Shown here: positions 53,610 to 63,158 of the stretch, piece after piece | Position numbering within the stretch: the stretch's first letter is position 1 | How the letters are laid out: each line of letters starts with the position of its first letter | Program-made: the position numbers and the translations under genes | Notes under the pieces: generated by a model | The model's input: only the letters and a program-made list of their open reading frames with translations | The model's database searches: none | Told to the model about the DNA's origin: nothing | DNA from: Bacillota bacterium | GTDB taxonomy: Bacteria > Bacillota > Clostridia > Lachnospirales > Anaerotignaceae | NCBI GenBank assembly: GCA_019422105.1 | Contig: JAHZDZ010000005.1 | Span: forward strand, 162,272 to 226,271 | Reading direction: 5' to 3' | DNA: 64,000 nt

Positions 53610-55109
53610 TTATACATATTTCGCGGCCAGACGCATGATTTCTTCCTGGTTCAGCTTATCTGTATCCTCGATTCCTGCGATATGTCCGTTTGACATAACC
53701 AATATCCTGTCGCAGATACCCAGAAGCTCAGGCATTTCCGAGGAAACCATAATGACGCCCTTTCCCTTATTGGCCAAATCGATAATCAGCTGGTATATCT
53801 CATACTTTGCGCCAACGTCAATACCTCTTGTGGGCTCGTCCATAAGAAGTATCTCAGGATTGGTCAAAAGCCATCTGCCAATGATAACCTTTTGCTGGTT
53901 ACCGCCTGAAAGAGACTTAATCTGCGTTTTTTGGCTGGGAGTTTTGACCTTCATGGATTCAATGACCCATTCCGTATCCTTCGCCATTTTTTTATTATCC
54001 AGAAGAACATGCTTTTTATAATTTCCAATGTTGGCAATTACCGCATTATGGGTAATGCTCAAACCACCGAAAATGCCGGTCGCCCTTCTCTCCTCCGTCA
54101 ATAGGGCAAATCCGTTTTTTATGGCCTTTCTGGAGTCTTTATTGTCAACAGCCTTTCCATGGAGTACAACCTCGCCTGAAGAGTGGTGGGCAATACCGAA
54201 TATCGTTTCCAGCAGTTCTGTTCGGCGGGAGCCGACAAGCCCTGCTACACCCAGAATCTCACCCTTTCTCAGTTCAAAGGAGGCGTCAATGACGGAAGGC
54301 TGATATGTTCCCGTTAAATTTTTTACCGATAATATGACTTCACCCGGTTTATTTGTTTTCGGTGGGAAACGGACAGTCAAGTCCCTTCCTACCATTAGCT
54401 GTATAATTTTATCTGTCGTCAGGTTTTCCGCAAAATCCGTGGCAACCCATTTGCCGTCACGCATGATGGTTACCTCGTCGGAAATTTTTAATATCTCTTC
54501 CATTTTGTGAGAAATATAAATGATTCCGCAGCCCTTGTCGCGGAGCTTATTGATAATTTTGAACAGATGCGCTACCTCTTCCTCTGTCAGGGAGGACGTA
54601 GGCTCATCCAGAACGAGTATCTTCGCGTTATAGGAAACCGCTTTGGCGATTTCCACCATCTGCCTTTGGGAGACAGATAATGTGCCTATCTTTGCCTTTG
54701 GATCAACATCGATTTCCAGTTCCTTAAAAACCTTTTGCGTCTCCTCATACATTTTCTTCTGATCCACAAAGGCGCCCTTTTTAGGAAATCTGCCAAGCCA
54801 TATGTTGTCCATAATATCACGCTTCAGAACCTGGTTTAACTCCTGGTGCACCATAGCCACACCATTTTCGAGAGCCTGCTTCGGATTAATGAAGCGAACC
54901 TTCTCTCCCTCAATAAAAATCTCGCCGCCGTCCTCAATATAAACGCCAAAAAGACATTTCATCAAAGTGGATTTGCCCGCTCCGTTCTCGCCCATAAGCG
55001 CATGAACAGTACCCGGCCTCAGCTTCAGCTGCGCCTTATCAAGAGCCTTAACCCCAGGGAATTCCTTAGTAATATCCTTCATTTCCAGCAGATACGTATT
55101 GTCAGACAT
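53610..55109 (-). CDS. mglA: Galactose/methyl-galactoside ABC ATPase
   Basis: A 499-residue fusion of two ABC ATPase domains, the sugar CUT2 arrangement. The first domain has GENGAGKST near 39, LSVSQRQMVEIAKAVS near 143 and VLDEPTSSL. The second has a degenerate Walker A (GLVGSRRTEL), LSGGNQQKV near 397 and LLMDEPTRGID. It lies between mglB and mglC. Only domain 1 has an intact P-loop, as is usual for this family. Confidence 0.96.
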   Translation of the reverse strand: MSDNTYLLEMKDITKEFPGVKALDKAQLKLRPGTVHALMGENGAGKSTLMKCLFGVYIEDGGEIFIEGEKVRFINPKQALENGVAMVHQELNQVLKRDIMDNIWLGRFPKKGAFVDQKKMYEETQKVFKELEIDVDPKAKIGTLSVSQRQMVEIAKAVSYNAKILVLDEPTSSLTEEEVAHLFKIINKLRDKGCGIIYISHKMEEILKISDEVTIMRDGKWVATDFAENLTTDKIIQLMVGRDLTVRFPPKTNKPGEVILSVKNLTGTYQPSVIDASFELRKGEILGVAGLVGSRRTELLETIFGIAHHSSGEVVLHGKAVDNKDSRKAIKNGFALLTEERRATGIFGGLSITHNAVIANIGNYKKHVLLDNKKMAKDTEWVIESMKVKTPSQKTQIKSLSGGNQQKVIIGRWLLTNPEILLMDEPTRGIDVGAKYEIYQLIIDLANKGKGVIMVSSEMPELLGICDRILVMSNGHIAGIEDTDKLNQEEIMRLAAKYV

Positions 55110-55232
55110 TCCTCTTCACCACTTTTCCTTCTATTTAATAATAAACAGCACAATGATGAACCTCATCACTGTGCTGTTCAACAACACTACTTAAATTTCT
55201 AGTATAATAATTTTTTTAGAAATTATACTGCA

Positions 55233-56288
55233 TTATTGATTGTATGGCTGATAAGGAATACGAACTGCGATTCCGGTATCGTCATAAGAGTAATCTGTTC
55301 CGTCAAGGAAATCGCTTCCGGCTGCTGCATTCATTGCAAGAGCAAAGATAGCGTCAGCCATTCCTTTTGCATCCTGTAAAACGGTTCCTGCCATATAGCC
55401 CTTAGAAATCAGGTCTTTTGCTGCGTCAGTAGCGTCTACGCCAAGAACAGGTACTGTAGGTGTATCTTCGCCTTTGTTTTTGCCGATAGCCTGTAAAGCG
55501 GAGATTGCGCCCTGAGCCATGCCGTCATTATTGGCAAGTACAAATTCAATATTGTCGCCGTCTTTGGAAAGCCAAGCTTCCATAGCGTTCTGTGCAAGTC
55601 CTGTATCCCAGTTGCAAACCTGAAGTCCCTTTTCCTCAACCTTAATACCGGCGTCTGTAATGGTGGAGATAGCAAACTCTGTTCTTGCTACAGCCTCTGG
55701 GTTGTCAGGCTCGCCCTTGAGCATTACATACTGCATAACGCCGTCGCCGTTGGTGTCATATTTTCCGGAGTTCCAAAGCTCTACAGCCATTTCACCCTGA
55801 ATAATACCTGCGTCTTTCGCATTTGTTCCAACGAAACGTGCTTTGTCATAAGACTGAATAACCTCTGTTGCAGGCTCTCTGTTAAAGAAGATAACAGGAA
55901 TGTCAGCTTTCTTTACTTTGTCTACAACGTTTTGTGCCGCTCCGGCGTCTACAAGGTTAACCAGAAGTACATCCACACCTTTTTCAATTAAAAGGTCTAC
56001 CTGGTCGTTCTGTGTTCCCTGGTCGCCCTTGCCGTCATTTAAAAGAAGCTCTGCTTTTCCCTCTGCGTCAGCCTCAAGGTTCTGGCGTACAGTGGAGATA
56101 TATGTATCATCATATTTGTAAATACATACACCGATTAAAGGTTTTTCACCTTCGGCCTCTCCCTCGCCTTCTTTCTGTTCTCCCTCAGCAGGTGCAGGTG
56201 CAGGTGCTTCCTCCTTTTTGGTACATCCGGCAAATACGCCTGTAACCATCATTGCGGCCATAGCGAGTGCAAGAATCTTTTTCTTCAT
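55233..56288 (-). CDS. mglB: Galactose/methyl-galactoside-binding lipoprotein
   Basis: A 351-residue lipoprotein with lipobox GVFAGCTKK near 17-25 and an acidic/Pro-Ala linker. It binds galactose or glucose for the MglAC importer. Family features are the GVCIYKYDDTYISTVR opening near 53, VDVLLVNLVDAGAAQ, IPVIFFNREPA and the calcium-binding loop DTNGDGVMQYV near 178. ANNDGMAQGAI follows in the second lobe. It is first in the mglBAC operon and divergent from galK, with about 370 bases of shared regulatory DNA. Confidence 0.96.
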   Translation of the reverse strand: MKKKILALAMAAMMVTGVFAGCTKKEEAPAPAPAEGEQKEGEGEAEGEKPLIGVCIYKYDDTYISTVRQNLEADAEGKAELLLNDGKGDQGTQNDQVDLLIEKGVDVLLVNLVDAGAAQNVVDKVKKADIPVIFFNREPATEVIQSYDKARFVGTNAKDAGIIQGEMAVELWNSGKYDTNGDGVMQYVMLKGEPDNPEAVARTEFAISTITDAGIKVEEKGLQVCNWDTGLAQNAMEAWLSKDGDNIEFVLANNDGMAQGAISALQAIGKNKGEDTPTVPVLGVDATDAAKDLISKGYMAGTVLQDAKGMADAIFALAMNAAAGSDFLDGTDYSYDDTGIAVRIPYQPYNQ

Positions 56289-56427
56289 AAATTTAACCCT
56301 CCCTAGTAAAATAATATGGTAGCATTCTTGTCGCTGAAGGGATTGTCTCTCCCTTCACCTAGTTTAAATTATAAATGTTAAATTTATTTTAAACCATATA
56401 AAATTCTTTGCTCTTATATAAAATTTC

Positions 56428-56455
56428 TCTACAAAAGCGATATTATTCTACAAAA
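56428..56455 (-). promoter_or_regulatory. Candidate AraC-type operator (direct repeats)
   Basis: TCTACAAAA occurs at 56428-56436 and again at 56447-56455, 19 bases start to start, about two helical turns. In the mglB direction these read TTTTGTAGA twice and lie roughly 70-95 bases upstream of the predicted start point. That is the position expected for an AraC-family activator such as the YesN-type regulator encoded at 48077. The assignment is inference. Confidence 0.4.
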
Positions 56456-56584
56456 TAGTATATTTTTTTTGTGCAAAATTCAGTTAAGCAGCCTGACAAA
56501 ACGGATTGCAAAATATTGGTATTATGAATATTGCTGTACTTGCTATATAATTCTTTTGAAAATATATAAATTTCTTTGCTTTTA

Positions 56585-56614
56585 TTGACAATAAAGTTGC
56601 TGTACGATTACACT
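56585..56614 (+). promoter_or_regulatory. galK promoter
   Basis: TTGACA at 56585-56590 and TACACT at 56609-56614 are 18 bases apart. The true galK ATG at 56663 has AAGGAG seven bases upstream; the ATG at 56657 is too close to that site. Confidence 0.6.
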
Positions 56615-56662
56615 GAAATCAGGGTAGAATAGATTGAAATATCATAGTAAAGGAGAATGAAT

Positions 56663-57946
56663 ATGAGCTTGAGCCAAGAATGGAAACAGAAACTGGCTTC
56701 TCCCGATTTTAAACAAAAACTGGCATATCTTTACTGCGCAGACACGGAAAACAGCATCCCCCATGCAAAACGTTATCTTCGTTTAATAGAATCTTTTGAA
56801 ACTCTTTTCGGCGAAGGCCGTGAAATCAGGCTTTTTTCCGCTCCCGGGCGGACAGAAATCGGCGGCAACCACACCGATCATCAGAAGGGACACGTTCTGG
56901 CGGCAAGCGTAAACCTGGACACCATCGCAGCAGTATCCTTAAATGGTACAAATACCATACGCATCAAAAGTGAGGGCTATGATTTAATTACAGTAACCGT
57001 GGAGGAAACCTCCGTTGATGAGACCTATTTTAATACAACTCTCTCCCTGATAAAGGGCGTAGTGGCAAGCTTTAAAAGTCTGGGATACAAAATAGAAGGT
57101 TTTGACGCCTATGTCTCCTCCAACGTCCTGAAGGGATCTGGTCTCTCCTCCTCCGCCGCTTTTGAAGTTCTCGTGGGTACCATATTAAATGGTCTTTTTG
57201 CGCAAAACAGAGAAAGTGCCGTAAAAATTGCCCAAATAGGCCAGTACGCAGAAAATGTCTATTTTGGCAAGCCAAGCGGTCTCATGGATCAGACGGCTTC
57301 CTCCGTAGGCGGTTTTGTCGCCATTGATTTTAAGGATACGGAAAATCCAATTGTAGAAAAAATTGACTTTGACTTTGCAAAATGCGGGTATTGTCTCTGT
57401 ATTGTGGACGGAGTTGGCGACCATGCGGATCTGACGCCGGATTATGCCGCCATCACAGCGGAAATGAAGGCTGTCGCCTCCTGCTTTGGAAAAACCGTAC
57501 TGCGGGAGGTGGATGAGGACAACTTCTACCGTAATATTCCCACTGTCAGAAAATCCTGCGGTGATAGGGCGGTGCTCCGTGCCATCCACTTTTTTGACGA
57601 CGACAAGAGAGTGCTGGAGGAGGTACAGGCCCTCAAAAGCAACTGCTTTGACGACTTCAAAAGGCTTGTTATAGAAAGCGGACTTTCCTCCTACATGTAT
57701 CTTCAAAACGTATACCCCTCATCCAAGCCTCAGGAACAATGCCTGTCCGTCGCCCTTGTTCTGAGCGAAAAAATACTTGAGGGAAAAGGCGCATGGCGTG
57801 TACATGGCGGAGGCTTTGCCGGTACTATACAGGCCTTTGTCCCTACAGAGCTTCTGCCCGAATACAAAAGGGAGATGGAGAAGGTTTTCGGAGAGAATAC
57901 CTGCCATGTTCTTTCTATACGCCCTGTAGGCGGTATAGAGCTGTAA
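56663..57946 (+). CDS. galK: Galactokinase
   Basis: GalK phosphorylates alpha-D-galactose to galactose-1-phosphate with ATP. The 427-residue GHMP kinase has the galactokinase signature GRTEIGGNHTDHQKG near 57-71, the ATP-binding GSGLSSSAAFE motif near 159 and the C-terminal WRVHGGGFAGTIQA motif. I start at the ATG at 56663 based on ribosome binding site spacing. It is the first gene of galK-galT-galE-galM, the complete Leloir pathway. Confidence 0.96.
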   Translation: MSLSQEWKQKLASPDFKQKLAYLYCADTENSIPHAKRYLRLIESFETLFGEGREIRLFSAPGRTEIGGNHTDHQKGHVLAASVNLDTIAAVSLNGTNTIRIKSEGYDLITVTVEETSVDETYFNTTLSLIKGVVASFKSLGYKIEGFDAYVSSNVLKGSGLSSSAAFEVLVGTILNGLFAQNRESAVKIAQIGQYAENVYFGKPSGLMDQTASSVGGFVAIDFKDTENPIVEKIDFDFAKCGYCLCIVDGVGDHADLTPDYAAITAEMKAVASCFGKTVLREVDEDNFYRNIPTVRKSCGDRAVLRAIHFFDDDKRVLEEVQALKSNCFDDFKRLVIESGLSSYMYLQNVYPSSKPQEQCLSVALVLSEKILEGKGAWRVHGGGFAGTIQAFVPTELLPEYKREMEKVFGENTCHVLSIRPVGGIEL

Positions 57947-57988
57947 ATACATGATTTATAACAATAAGTTTTTAAGGAGGTAATGATT

Positions 57989-58966
57989 ATGGCTGAATTA
58001 AGATGGCATCCGCTGACAAAGGACTGGGTGATGATAGCATCCCACCGGCAGGCAAGGCCTCAGATGCCCAAGGACTGGTGCCCCTTCTGCCCCGGCAGCG
58101 GTAAGGTGCCTGATGAATTTGACGTGTTAAAATATGACAACGATTTCCCCGCCCTTTCCCAAGACCCACCTGAGGAAGATGACGTGGCGACGGACTTTTT
58201 TAAAACTGCTCCCGCTTACGGCAAATGTGAGGTGATACTGTATTCCTCCGGACATACCGTTACCCTGCCCCAGCTAAGCGACAGCCATGTGCGCAAGCTT
58301 GTGGATTTATGGCGTGAGCGCTTTGAGGATCTGCGCAGAGACGAAAAAATGAAATATATTTTTATTTTTGAAAACAGGGGTGATGTGGTCGGCGTTACCA
58401 TGCCCCATCCCCATGGCCAGATTTACGCTTATCCCTTTATCCCCAAGAAGCTGGAGCTGATGGTGGACAGTTCCGGGGAATATGCGGAAGAAAATAATAG
58501 ATGCCTGTTCTGCGATATGCTGGAAAATGAGCTGAAGGAAAAGAAGCGCATTATTTTTAAAAATGAGCACTTTACCGTATTCCTCCCTTTTTTCTGTGAA
58601 TATCCCTATGGCGTTTATATTATGGCAAATCAGCACAAGCAGTATATAACGGAACTGACAGAGGAGGAAAAGACCTCTCTTGCCTTAACCATCAAGGATA
58701 CGGTTGGTATGCTCGATTCTCTTTTTGACTACCCCTTCCCCTATATGATGTGTATGTATAACGCTCCCGTAAACAGCGGGGACTATCCCGATTTTCATTT
58801 CCATATTGAATTTTTCCCGCCGATGCGTAGCGCTGAAAAACAAAAATTCAACGCCTCCAGTGAGACAGGTGCCTGGGCACACTGCAATCCTACAAGTCCG
58901 GAGGAAAAAAGCATTGAATTGAGGGAAGCCTATGAAAAATTTAAAAAGAGTCAGCAGGAGGGATAA
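57989..58966 (+). CDS. galT: Galactose-1-phosphate uridylyltransferase
   Basis: GalT exchanges UMP between UDP-glucose and galactose-1-phosphate. The 325-residue protein has the zinc-site CPFCPGS at 31-37, the active-site HPHGQ (nucleophile H142 of H140-P141-H142) and the late DFHFHIEFFPP segment. The ATG at 57989 is preferred because AAGGAGG lies eight bases upstream; the ATG at 57983 would be only two bases from it. It is the short, class I HPHGQ form rather than the long GalT2 often seen in Firmicutes. Confidence 0.95.
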   Translation: MAELRWHPLTKDWVMIASHRQARPQMPKDWCPFCPGSGKVPDEFDVLKYDNDFPALSQDPPEEDDVATDFFKTAPAYGKCEVILYSSGHTVTLPQLSDSHVRKLVDLWRERFEDLRRDEKMKYIFIFENRGDVVGVTMPHPHGQIYAYPFIPKKLELMVDSSGEYAEENNRCLFCDMLENELKEKKRIIFKNEHFTVFLPFFCEYPYGVYIMANQHKQYITELTEEEKTSLALTIKDTVGMLDSLFDYPFPYMMCMYNAPVNSGDYPDFHFHIEFFPPMRSAEKQKFNASSETGAWAHCNPTSPEEKSIELREAYEKFKKSQQEG

Positions 58967-58969
58967 TAT

Positions 58970-59980
58970 ATGGGAAAAATACTCGTAACAGGAGGCGCCG
59001 GTTTTATCGGCAGCCATACCTGTGTGGAACTGTTAAACGCAGGCTATGACATTGTAGTCATGGATAATTTTTTTAACGCAAAACCGGAAGCCATAAAAAG
59101 AATACGTGAAATTACCGGCAAGGACTTTGGCTTTTACGAGACGGACATGCTGGATATGGACGGTGTCAGAAAAATTTTCAAAGAAAATAAAATTGACGGC
59201 GTCATCCACTTTGCAGGCTATAAGGCCGTAGGGGAATCCGTCTCCAAACCTTTGGAATATTACCACAATAATATCGGCGGAACCTTCAACATTTGCCAGG
59301 CCATGCGGGAGGCGGGGTGCAAAACCATTGTATTCTCCTCCTCCGCCACCGTGTATGGCATGAATAATAAGGTACCCTTTACGGAGGACTCACCAACCAG
59401 TGCCACAAATCCTTATGGCTATACCAAAGTTATGATAGAGCAGATTCTGTCCGATTTATACACAGCCGATCAGGAATGGTCCGTTATACTGCTGCGCTAT
59501 TTCAACCCTATCGGCGCCCATGAAAGCGGCCTAATCGGTGAAAACCCCAACGGCATTCCAAATAATCTCCTGCCTTACGTGGCACAGGTGGCAATTGGTA
59601 AGCTCCCCTGCCTCAGTGTTTACGGCGATGACTATGACACGCCTGACGGCACAGGCGTCAGAGATTATCTTCATGTGGTGGATCTGGCATTAGGACACAT
59701 TAAGGCATTGGAGTACGGCTTGGCTCACAGGGGCGTAGAGGCCGTCAATTTGGGCACAGGAAAAGGAAGCAGTGTATTGGATGTGGTTAAATCCTTTGAA
59801 AAAGCCTGCGGTAAAAAAATTCCATATAAAATTGCCCCCCGCCGTCCAGGCGATATCGCTACCTGCTATGCAAATACAAAAAAGGCAAAGGAACTGCTCC
59901 ACTGGGAAACGACAAGAGATTTGGATACCATGTGCCGTGACGGCTGGAATTTTACTGTAAAAAATCCCGACGGTATGTAG
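58970..59980 (+). CDS. galE: UDP-glucose 4-epimerase
   Basis: GalE interconverts UDP-galactose and UDP-glucose using bound NAD. The 336-residue protein has the Rossmann motif GGAGFIGSH near 8-16, the catalytic S124 and Y149xxxK153 (NPYGYTK) and the ARRPGDI-like segment APRRPGDIATCYA near 288. It starts three bases after galT, with AGGAGG in the galT end, indicating coupled translation. Confidence 0.97.
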   Translation: MGKILVTGGAGFIGSHTCVELLNAGYDIVVMDNFFNAKPEAIKRIREITGKDFGFYETDMLDMDGVRKIFKENKIDGVIHFAGYKAVGESVSKPLEYYHNNIGGTFNICQAMREAGCKTIVFSSSATVYGMNNKVPFTEDSPTSATNPYGYTKVMIEQILSDLYTADQEWSVILLRYFNPIGAHESGLIGENPNGIPNNLLPYVAQVAIGKLPCLSVYGDDYDTPDGTGVRDYLHVVDLALGHIKALEYGLAHRGVEAVNLGTGKGSSVLDVVKSFEKACGKKIPYKIAPRRPGDIATCYANTKKAKELLHWETTRDLDTMCRDGWNFTVKNPDGM

Positions 59981-59995
59981 ATAGAGGTGGGTATT

Positions 59996-61057
59996 TTGCA
60001 AATCATAAAGGAATCTTTCGGAAGGACAAAAAAGGGGGAGGACGCTTTTCTCTTTACCCTGACACAGGGCGCGGTCACTGCGAAAATAACAAATTATGGA
60101 GCCGCCGTTGTTTCTCTGCTTGTACCCGATAAAAACGAAATGAAACGAGATGTCGTTCTCGGTTTTGACACCCTTGCGAATTACGAAAAACACGACAAAT
60201 ACATGGGAGCTGTCATAGGGCGGTATGCCAACAGAATAGAAAACGGAACCTTTACACTTGATGGCAGACAGTATTACCTCTATAAAAATAATGGGAATAG
60301 CAGCCTTCATGGAGGAAAAGAAGGCTTTGACAAAAAGATATGGAACTATCGGATAACGGAAGAAGGCCTTCTCCTCACGCTGGTAAGTCCCGACGGTGAG
60401 GAGGGGTATCCCGGAGAAGTAGAGGTAAACGTACTCTACTCTCTGGAAAACGGAAATAGTCTGAAAATAGACTATCACGCACAGTCTGATGCAGACACGC
60501 CGCTGAGCCTGACAAATCACAGTTATTTTAACCTTTCAGGCCACAAGGGCGGCGCGGAATCCGTTTTAAATACAACCGTCAGGCTTCAAGCAGATTTCTA
60601 TACTGTTTACAATGCGGAACAACTGCCAACGGGGGAGGTTGCTCCAGTCAGCGGGACTCCGTTGGATTTCACCAGACCAAAGCGAATCGGAGATGAAATT
60701 GACAGTTCCCATTCTCAGACAGCCTGCGGCTGTGGCTATGACAACAACTTCATACTTAGGGGCACCATTGGCAACCTGAGGCTTGGCGCCGAGGCATGGA
60801 ACAGTGAATCCGGTATCTCTATTAATATGTATACTACCTTTCCGGGGATGGTATTTTATACCGGAAATTACCTGGACAACAATTTTGCGGGAAAAGAAAA
60901 CACCATGTATGAAAAAAGATGCGGTTTTTGCTTTGAGGCCGGCTATTACCCCAACTCCTTGAGGCACAGTAATTTTCCTTCCCCTGTTTTGAAACAGGGA
61001 AAAGAATTTCATCATACAACCGTTTATCGGTTCTGCGTCACGGATGAGCAGCTTTGA
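59996..61057 (+). CDS. galM: Galactose mutarotase (aldose 1-epimerase)
   Basis: GalM interconverts alpha and beta galactose, feeding GalK with the alpha form. The 353-residue protein has the GRYANRIENGTF segment near 72, NSSLHGGKEGFDK near 98, the catalytic histidine region LTNHSYFNLSG near 168 and the terminal FCFEAGYYPNSL segment containing the catalytic glutamate. A TTG at 59996 has AGAGG at ideal spacing; a GTG at 59987 in the same frame is the alternative. It is the last gene of the gal operon. Confidence 0.93.
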   Translation: MQIIKESFGRTKKGEDAFLFTLTQGAVTAKITNYGAAVVSLLVPDKNEMKRDVVLGFDTLANYEKHDKYMGAVIGRYANRIENGTFTLDGRQYYLYKNNGNSSLHGGKEGFDKKIWNYRITEEGLLLTLVSPDGEEGYPGEVEVNVLYSLENGNSLKIDYHAQSDADTPLSLTNHSYFNLSGHKGGAESVLNTTVRLQADFYTVYNAEQLPTGEVAPVSGTPLDFTRPKRIGDEIDSSHSQTACGCGYDNNFILRGTIGNLRLGAEAWNSESGISINMYTTFPGMVFYTGNYLDNNFAGKENTMYEKRCGFCFEAGYYPNSLRHSNFPSPVLKQGKEFHHTTVYRFCVTDEQL

Positions 61058-61246
61058 TATATGAGCAAATGGTAAAAAACTGTATTCCGCAAGCTTTTGA
61101 AAACCGTTCCTCCGCAATCCAAGGCAGAGGAACGGTTCCCTGGTATCATATGCATAATAACGGCATATGAAGGAAGACTTTGTCGATTGCGGCAGAATAA
61201 GCAAGTAATAATACGAAAAGAAACATGAAAACCCAATGACATTCCC

Positions 61247-61275
61247 TTGACAACCGAAAAGCAAACGGCTATAAT
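61247..61275 (+). promoter_or_regulatory. Consensus promoter of tRNA-fMet
   Basis: TTGACA at 61247-61252 and TATAAT at 61270-61275 match both consensus boxes exactly with a 17-base spacer, about 20 bases before the tRNA. Confidence 0.85.
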
Positions 61276-61295
61276 AAAGTAGATATAAGTGATGG

Positions 61296-61369
<74 letters not shown>

Positions 61370-61372
61370 TGA

Positions 61373-61410
61373 AAACCCCTTAGAAAAAATTTCTAAGGGG
61401 TTTATTTATT
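61373..61410 (+). terminator. Terminator of tRNA-fMet
   Basis: AAACCCCTTAGAAA pairs perfectly with TTTCTAAGGGGTTT, followed by ATTTATTTT, four bases after the tRNA end. Confidence 0.85.
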
Positions 61411-61959
61411 TTAACCATTTGTATAGATTTTAAAGTCATTTATAATAGATCATAAACCATAACTATAAATATTTACTTTGATAACAGCCTGTAATTTGGG
61501 GCCAAAATTTATTTATATCATTTTCTAAATGGAAATACACTTATACTAAGCTCAAAGAAAATGAGATATTTAAAAAAGCTGCCTATAAAATGAGTGATTC
61601 TTTTCCAAAATTTATTGGAACCATCCAACAAAGGTATAGACCAAAAAACGACTCACCTGCAAAAGCATTTTCAGAATGATAAAAGATATTAATCAATTAG
61701 TATTAAATAAATTAATACCAATACTGCGCGTTAATAATATGTTGTCACATTACAATATGAGTGTATATGAAGAGCCATATAATTGAATTAATATTACGAA
61801 TTTTAATGGATTAATTGCTCAGTCACAAGCCAATAATACGCCCGTCTTCGCATTAACACAAATGCAAGTTCAACAAACCACGGGATATAATGAAAAAAAG
61901 CAGAGATGGATTTAATAAAACATTTTATATTCTTGCTTCTAGAATGATTGAAATCACAA
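61404..61959 (+). mobile_element. Remnant of an integrated element between att-like repeats
   Basis: About 550 bases of A/T-rich DNA between the tRNA 3' end and its duplicated copy. The only recognisable content is a decayed gene of ParA-like sequence. No integrase remains. The repeats are not proof of integration, but a tRNA 3'-end duplication is the classical mark of tyrosine integrase insertion. Confidence 0.5.
61503..61915 (+). pseudogene. Decayed ParA-like ATPase C-terminal fragment
   Basis: Three stretches read as one protein. The frame at 61503-61679 (ending SDSFPKFIGTIQQRYRPKND..AKAFSE) is followed in another frame from 61679 by INQLVLNKLIPILRVNN. After an in-frame TGA at 61784 the same frame continues INITNFNGLIAQSQANNTPVFAL to a stop at 61915. 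Residue patterns such as FIGTIQQRY and NxPVFAL resemble the C-terminal part of a ParA-type ATPase, but I matched this from memory only. At least one frameshift and one in-frame stop make it non-functional. Confidence 0.5.
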
Positions 61960-61982
61960 AAATCCTGCCTCCGCAATGAAAA
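61960..61982 (+). repeat. 23-bp direct repeat, second copy (attR-like)
   Basis: An exact copy of 61353-61375, starting ATCCTGCCTCCGCAATGAA and containing the 3' end of the tRNA-fMet gene with no tRNA body before it. Confidence 0.8.
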
Positions 61983-62016
61983 AAACCTTTGATTGAAAAA
62001 TCAAAGGTTTTTTATG
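61980..62016. terminator. Terminator shared by the element and the YgjP gene
   Basis: AAAAACCTTTGAT and ATCAAAGGTTTTT pair around a short A-rich loop, and T runs exist on both strands. It lies just past the stop of the minus-strand metallopeptidase gene. Confidence 0.75.
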
Positions 62017-62026
62017 TTTTAAGCTA

Positions 62027-62746
62027 TTAAATGCCGTCTTTATAATTTTTTTCCATATCAGCTTTACGCTCTTTCCAATCCGGCATCAGCCTTGTCAGCA
62101 TTCCATAAAAGTCTTTGCTGTGATTTGGATAGATAAAGTGAATCAATTCATGCAGCACTACCTGATCGATACATTTCTCAGAAGCCTTCATAAGCTGCAA
62201 ATTTAAACAAATGGACCCCTTTTGATAGGAACAGCTGCCCCATCTGGTTTTCATGTTCCTGATTCGCAATAAGGGCATTTTTACCCCATAGGGAGCTATC
62301 CTCTCATGCAATCTTTCAAGTGATTCCATAAAAACAGTATTTGCCTCTTTTCTCAGCCACTGCAAATATATTTTTTTCAGCTTTTCCTGATTGCCCGGTT
62401 CCTTTGCTTGCAGTATAATCTCACCTTCCCTTTTCTGTATACAGTTCTCACTTCCCTGGCACATTGCTAATATATAAGGTTTCCCCAAATAGTATACCGT
62501 CTTTCCATCACATAAAATACTGTTAGGCTTGCTTTGATTATACTTTTCAATTGCTGCTATATTGCGAATAATCCATTCCGCCTTTTCCTGCGCAAAGTTT
62601 TCTATAAGAGCCAGAGGAACTGTTTTTCCGGCAGAAATCACAATCTCTTCCTTCGGTGTAACACGCAGATTAATATTTTTTACTTTTTTTCTATAGAGCT
62701 TATACTCAATATCAATACCCTGATAATTGAAAAAATGTGTTTCCAT
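62027..62746 (-). CDS. YgjP-type M48/SprT-like metallopeptidase
   Basis: A 239-residue protein of the YgjP/DUF45 family, related to the WLM and SprT-like peptidases. The N-terminal beta-sheet region carries VKNINLRVTPKEEIVISA, and the IRNMKTRWGSCS segment precedes the zinc-binding helix. The HELIH motif (VVLHELIHFIYPNHSKDF) gives the two histidines and glutamate of HExxH, and the second histidine follows in NHSKDF. Biological role is unknown; relatives occur near restriction-modification systems. It starts at 62746 and ends before a terminator. Confidence 0.88.
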   Translation of the reverse strand: METHFFNYQGIDIEYKLYRKKVKNINLRVTPKEEIVISAGKTVPLALIENFAQEKAEWIIRNIAAIEKYNQSKPNSILCDGKTVYYLGKPYILAMCQGSENCIQKREGEIILQAKEPGNQEKLKKIYLQWLRKEANTVFMESLERLHERIAPYGVKMPLLRIRNMKTRWGSCSYQKGSICLNLQLMKASEKCIDQVVLHELIHFIYPNHSKDFYGMLTRLMPDWKERKADMEKNYKDGI

Positions 62747-62942
62747 CGTATCACCAATTCACACAATTATGTTAAAATAATTTTTATAGCAGCACTCTAA
62801 TATTCAGTAAATACTGTACAGGCTATATTATAGCATTTTAAGGACTCTGTGTAAAATATTAGTTCATGCAAATAAAAGACATCAAAGCAAAACCCAAAAT
62901 GCTTTGCAGCGCCTATTTCTGCCTTTTTCTTAATATCTAAAA

Positions 62943-63158
62943 CTAACGTTCTCTGCAATCCTCCACAATTTCCAATAAGTCTCCTACCGTACATTCCAGT
63001 GCTCTGCATATCAATTCTATATGTTCAAGGCTTATTCTGTCCACTAACTCATGATACATTTCAGATATTGTATTTGCACGAATACCTGTTTTTCTGGACA
63101 ATTCCGCCTGTGTCCACCTTCTTTCCCCCAAAAGTCGGGATAAATGAATTTTTACCAT
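62943..63158 (-). CDS. Small XRE-family HTH regulator
   Basis: A 71-residue helix-turn-helix protein of the XRE (Cro/CI) family. The HTH is clear: RRWTQAELSRKTGIRANTISEMYH, followed by RISLEHIELICRALECTVGDLLEI. I start it at the ATG at 63158, with GGGGGG seven bases upstream; the longer frame adds five residues. Such small regulators often belong to mobile elements or toxin-antitoxin loci. It may be a leftover of the element next to the tRNA or a repressor of the adjacent peptidase gene; neither is established. Confidence 0.85.
   Translation of the reverse strand: MVKIHLSRLLGERRWTQAELSRKTGIRANTISEMYHELVDRISLEHIELICRALECTVGDLLEIVEDCRER

Larger units (their letters stand above)
56289..56662. 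promoter_or_regulatory. mglB-galK divergent regulatory region
   Basis: This A/T-rich region separates the mglBAC and galKTEM transcripts. On the minus strand a TATAAT-like box (56368-56373) follows a poor -35 at the right spacing, which suggests dependence on an activator. On the plus strand a good galK promoter is present at 56585-56614. Direct repeats lie between them at 56428-56455. Confidence 0.6.
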
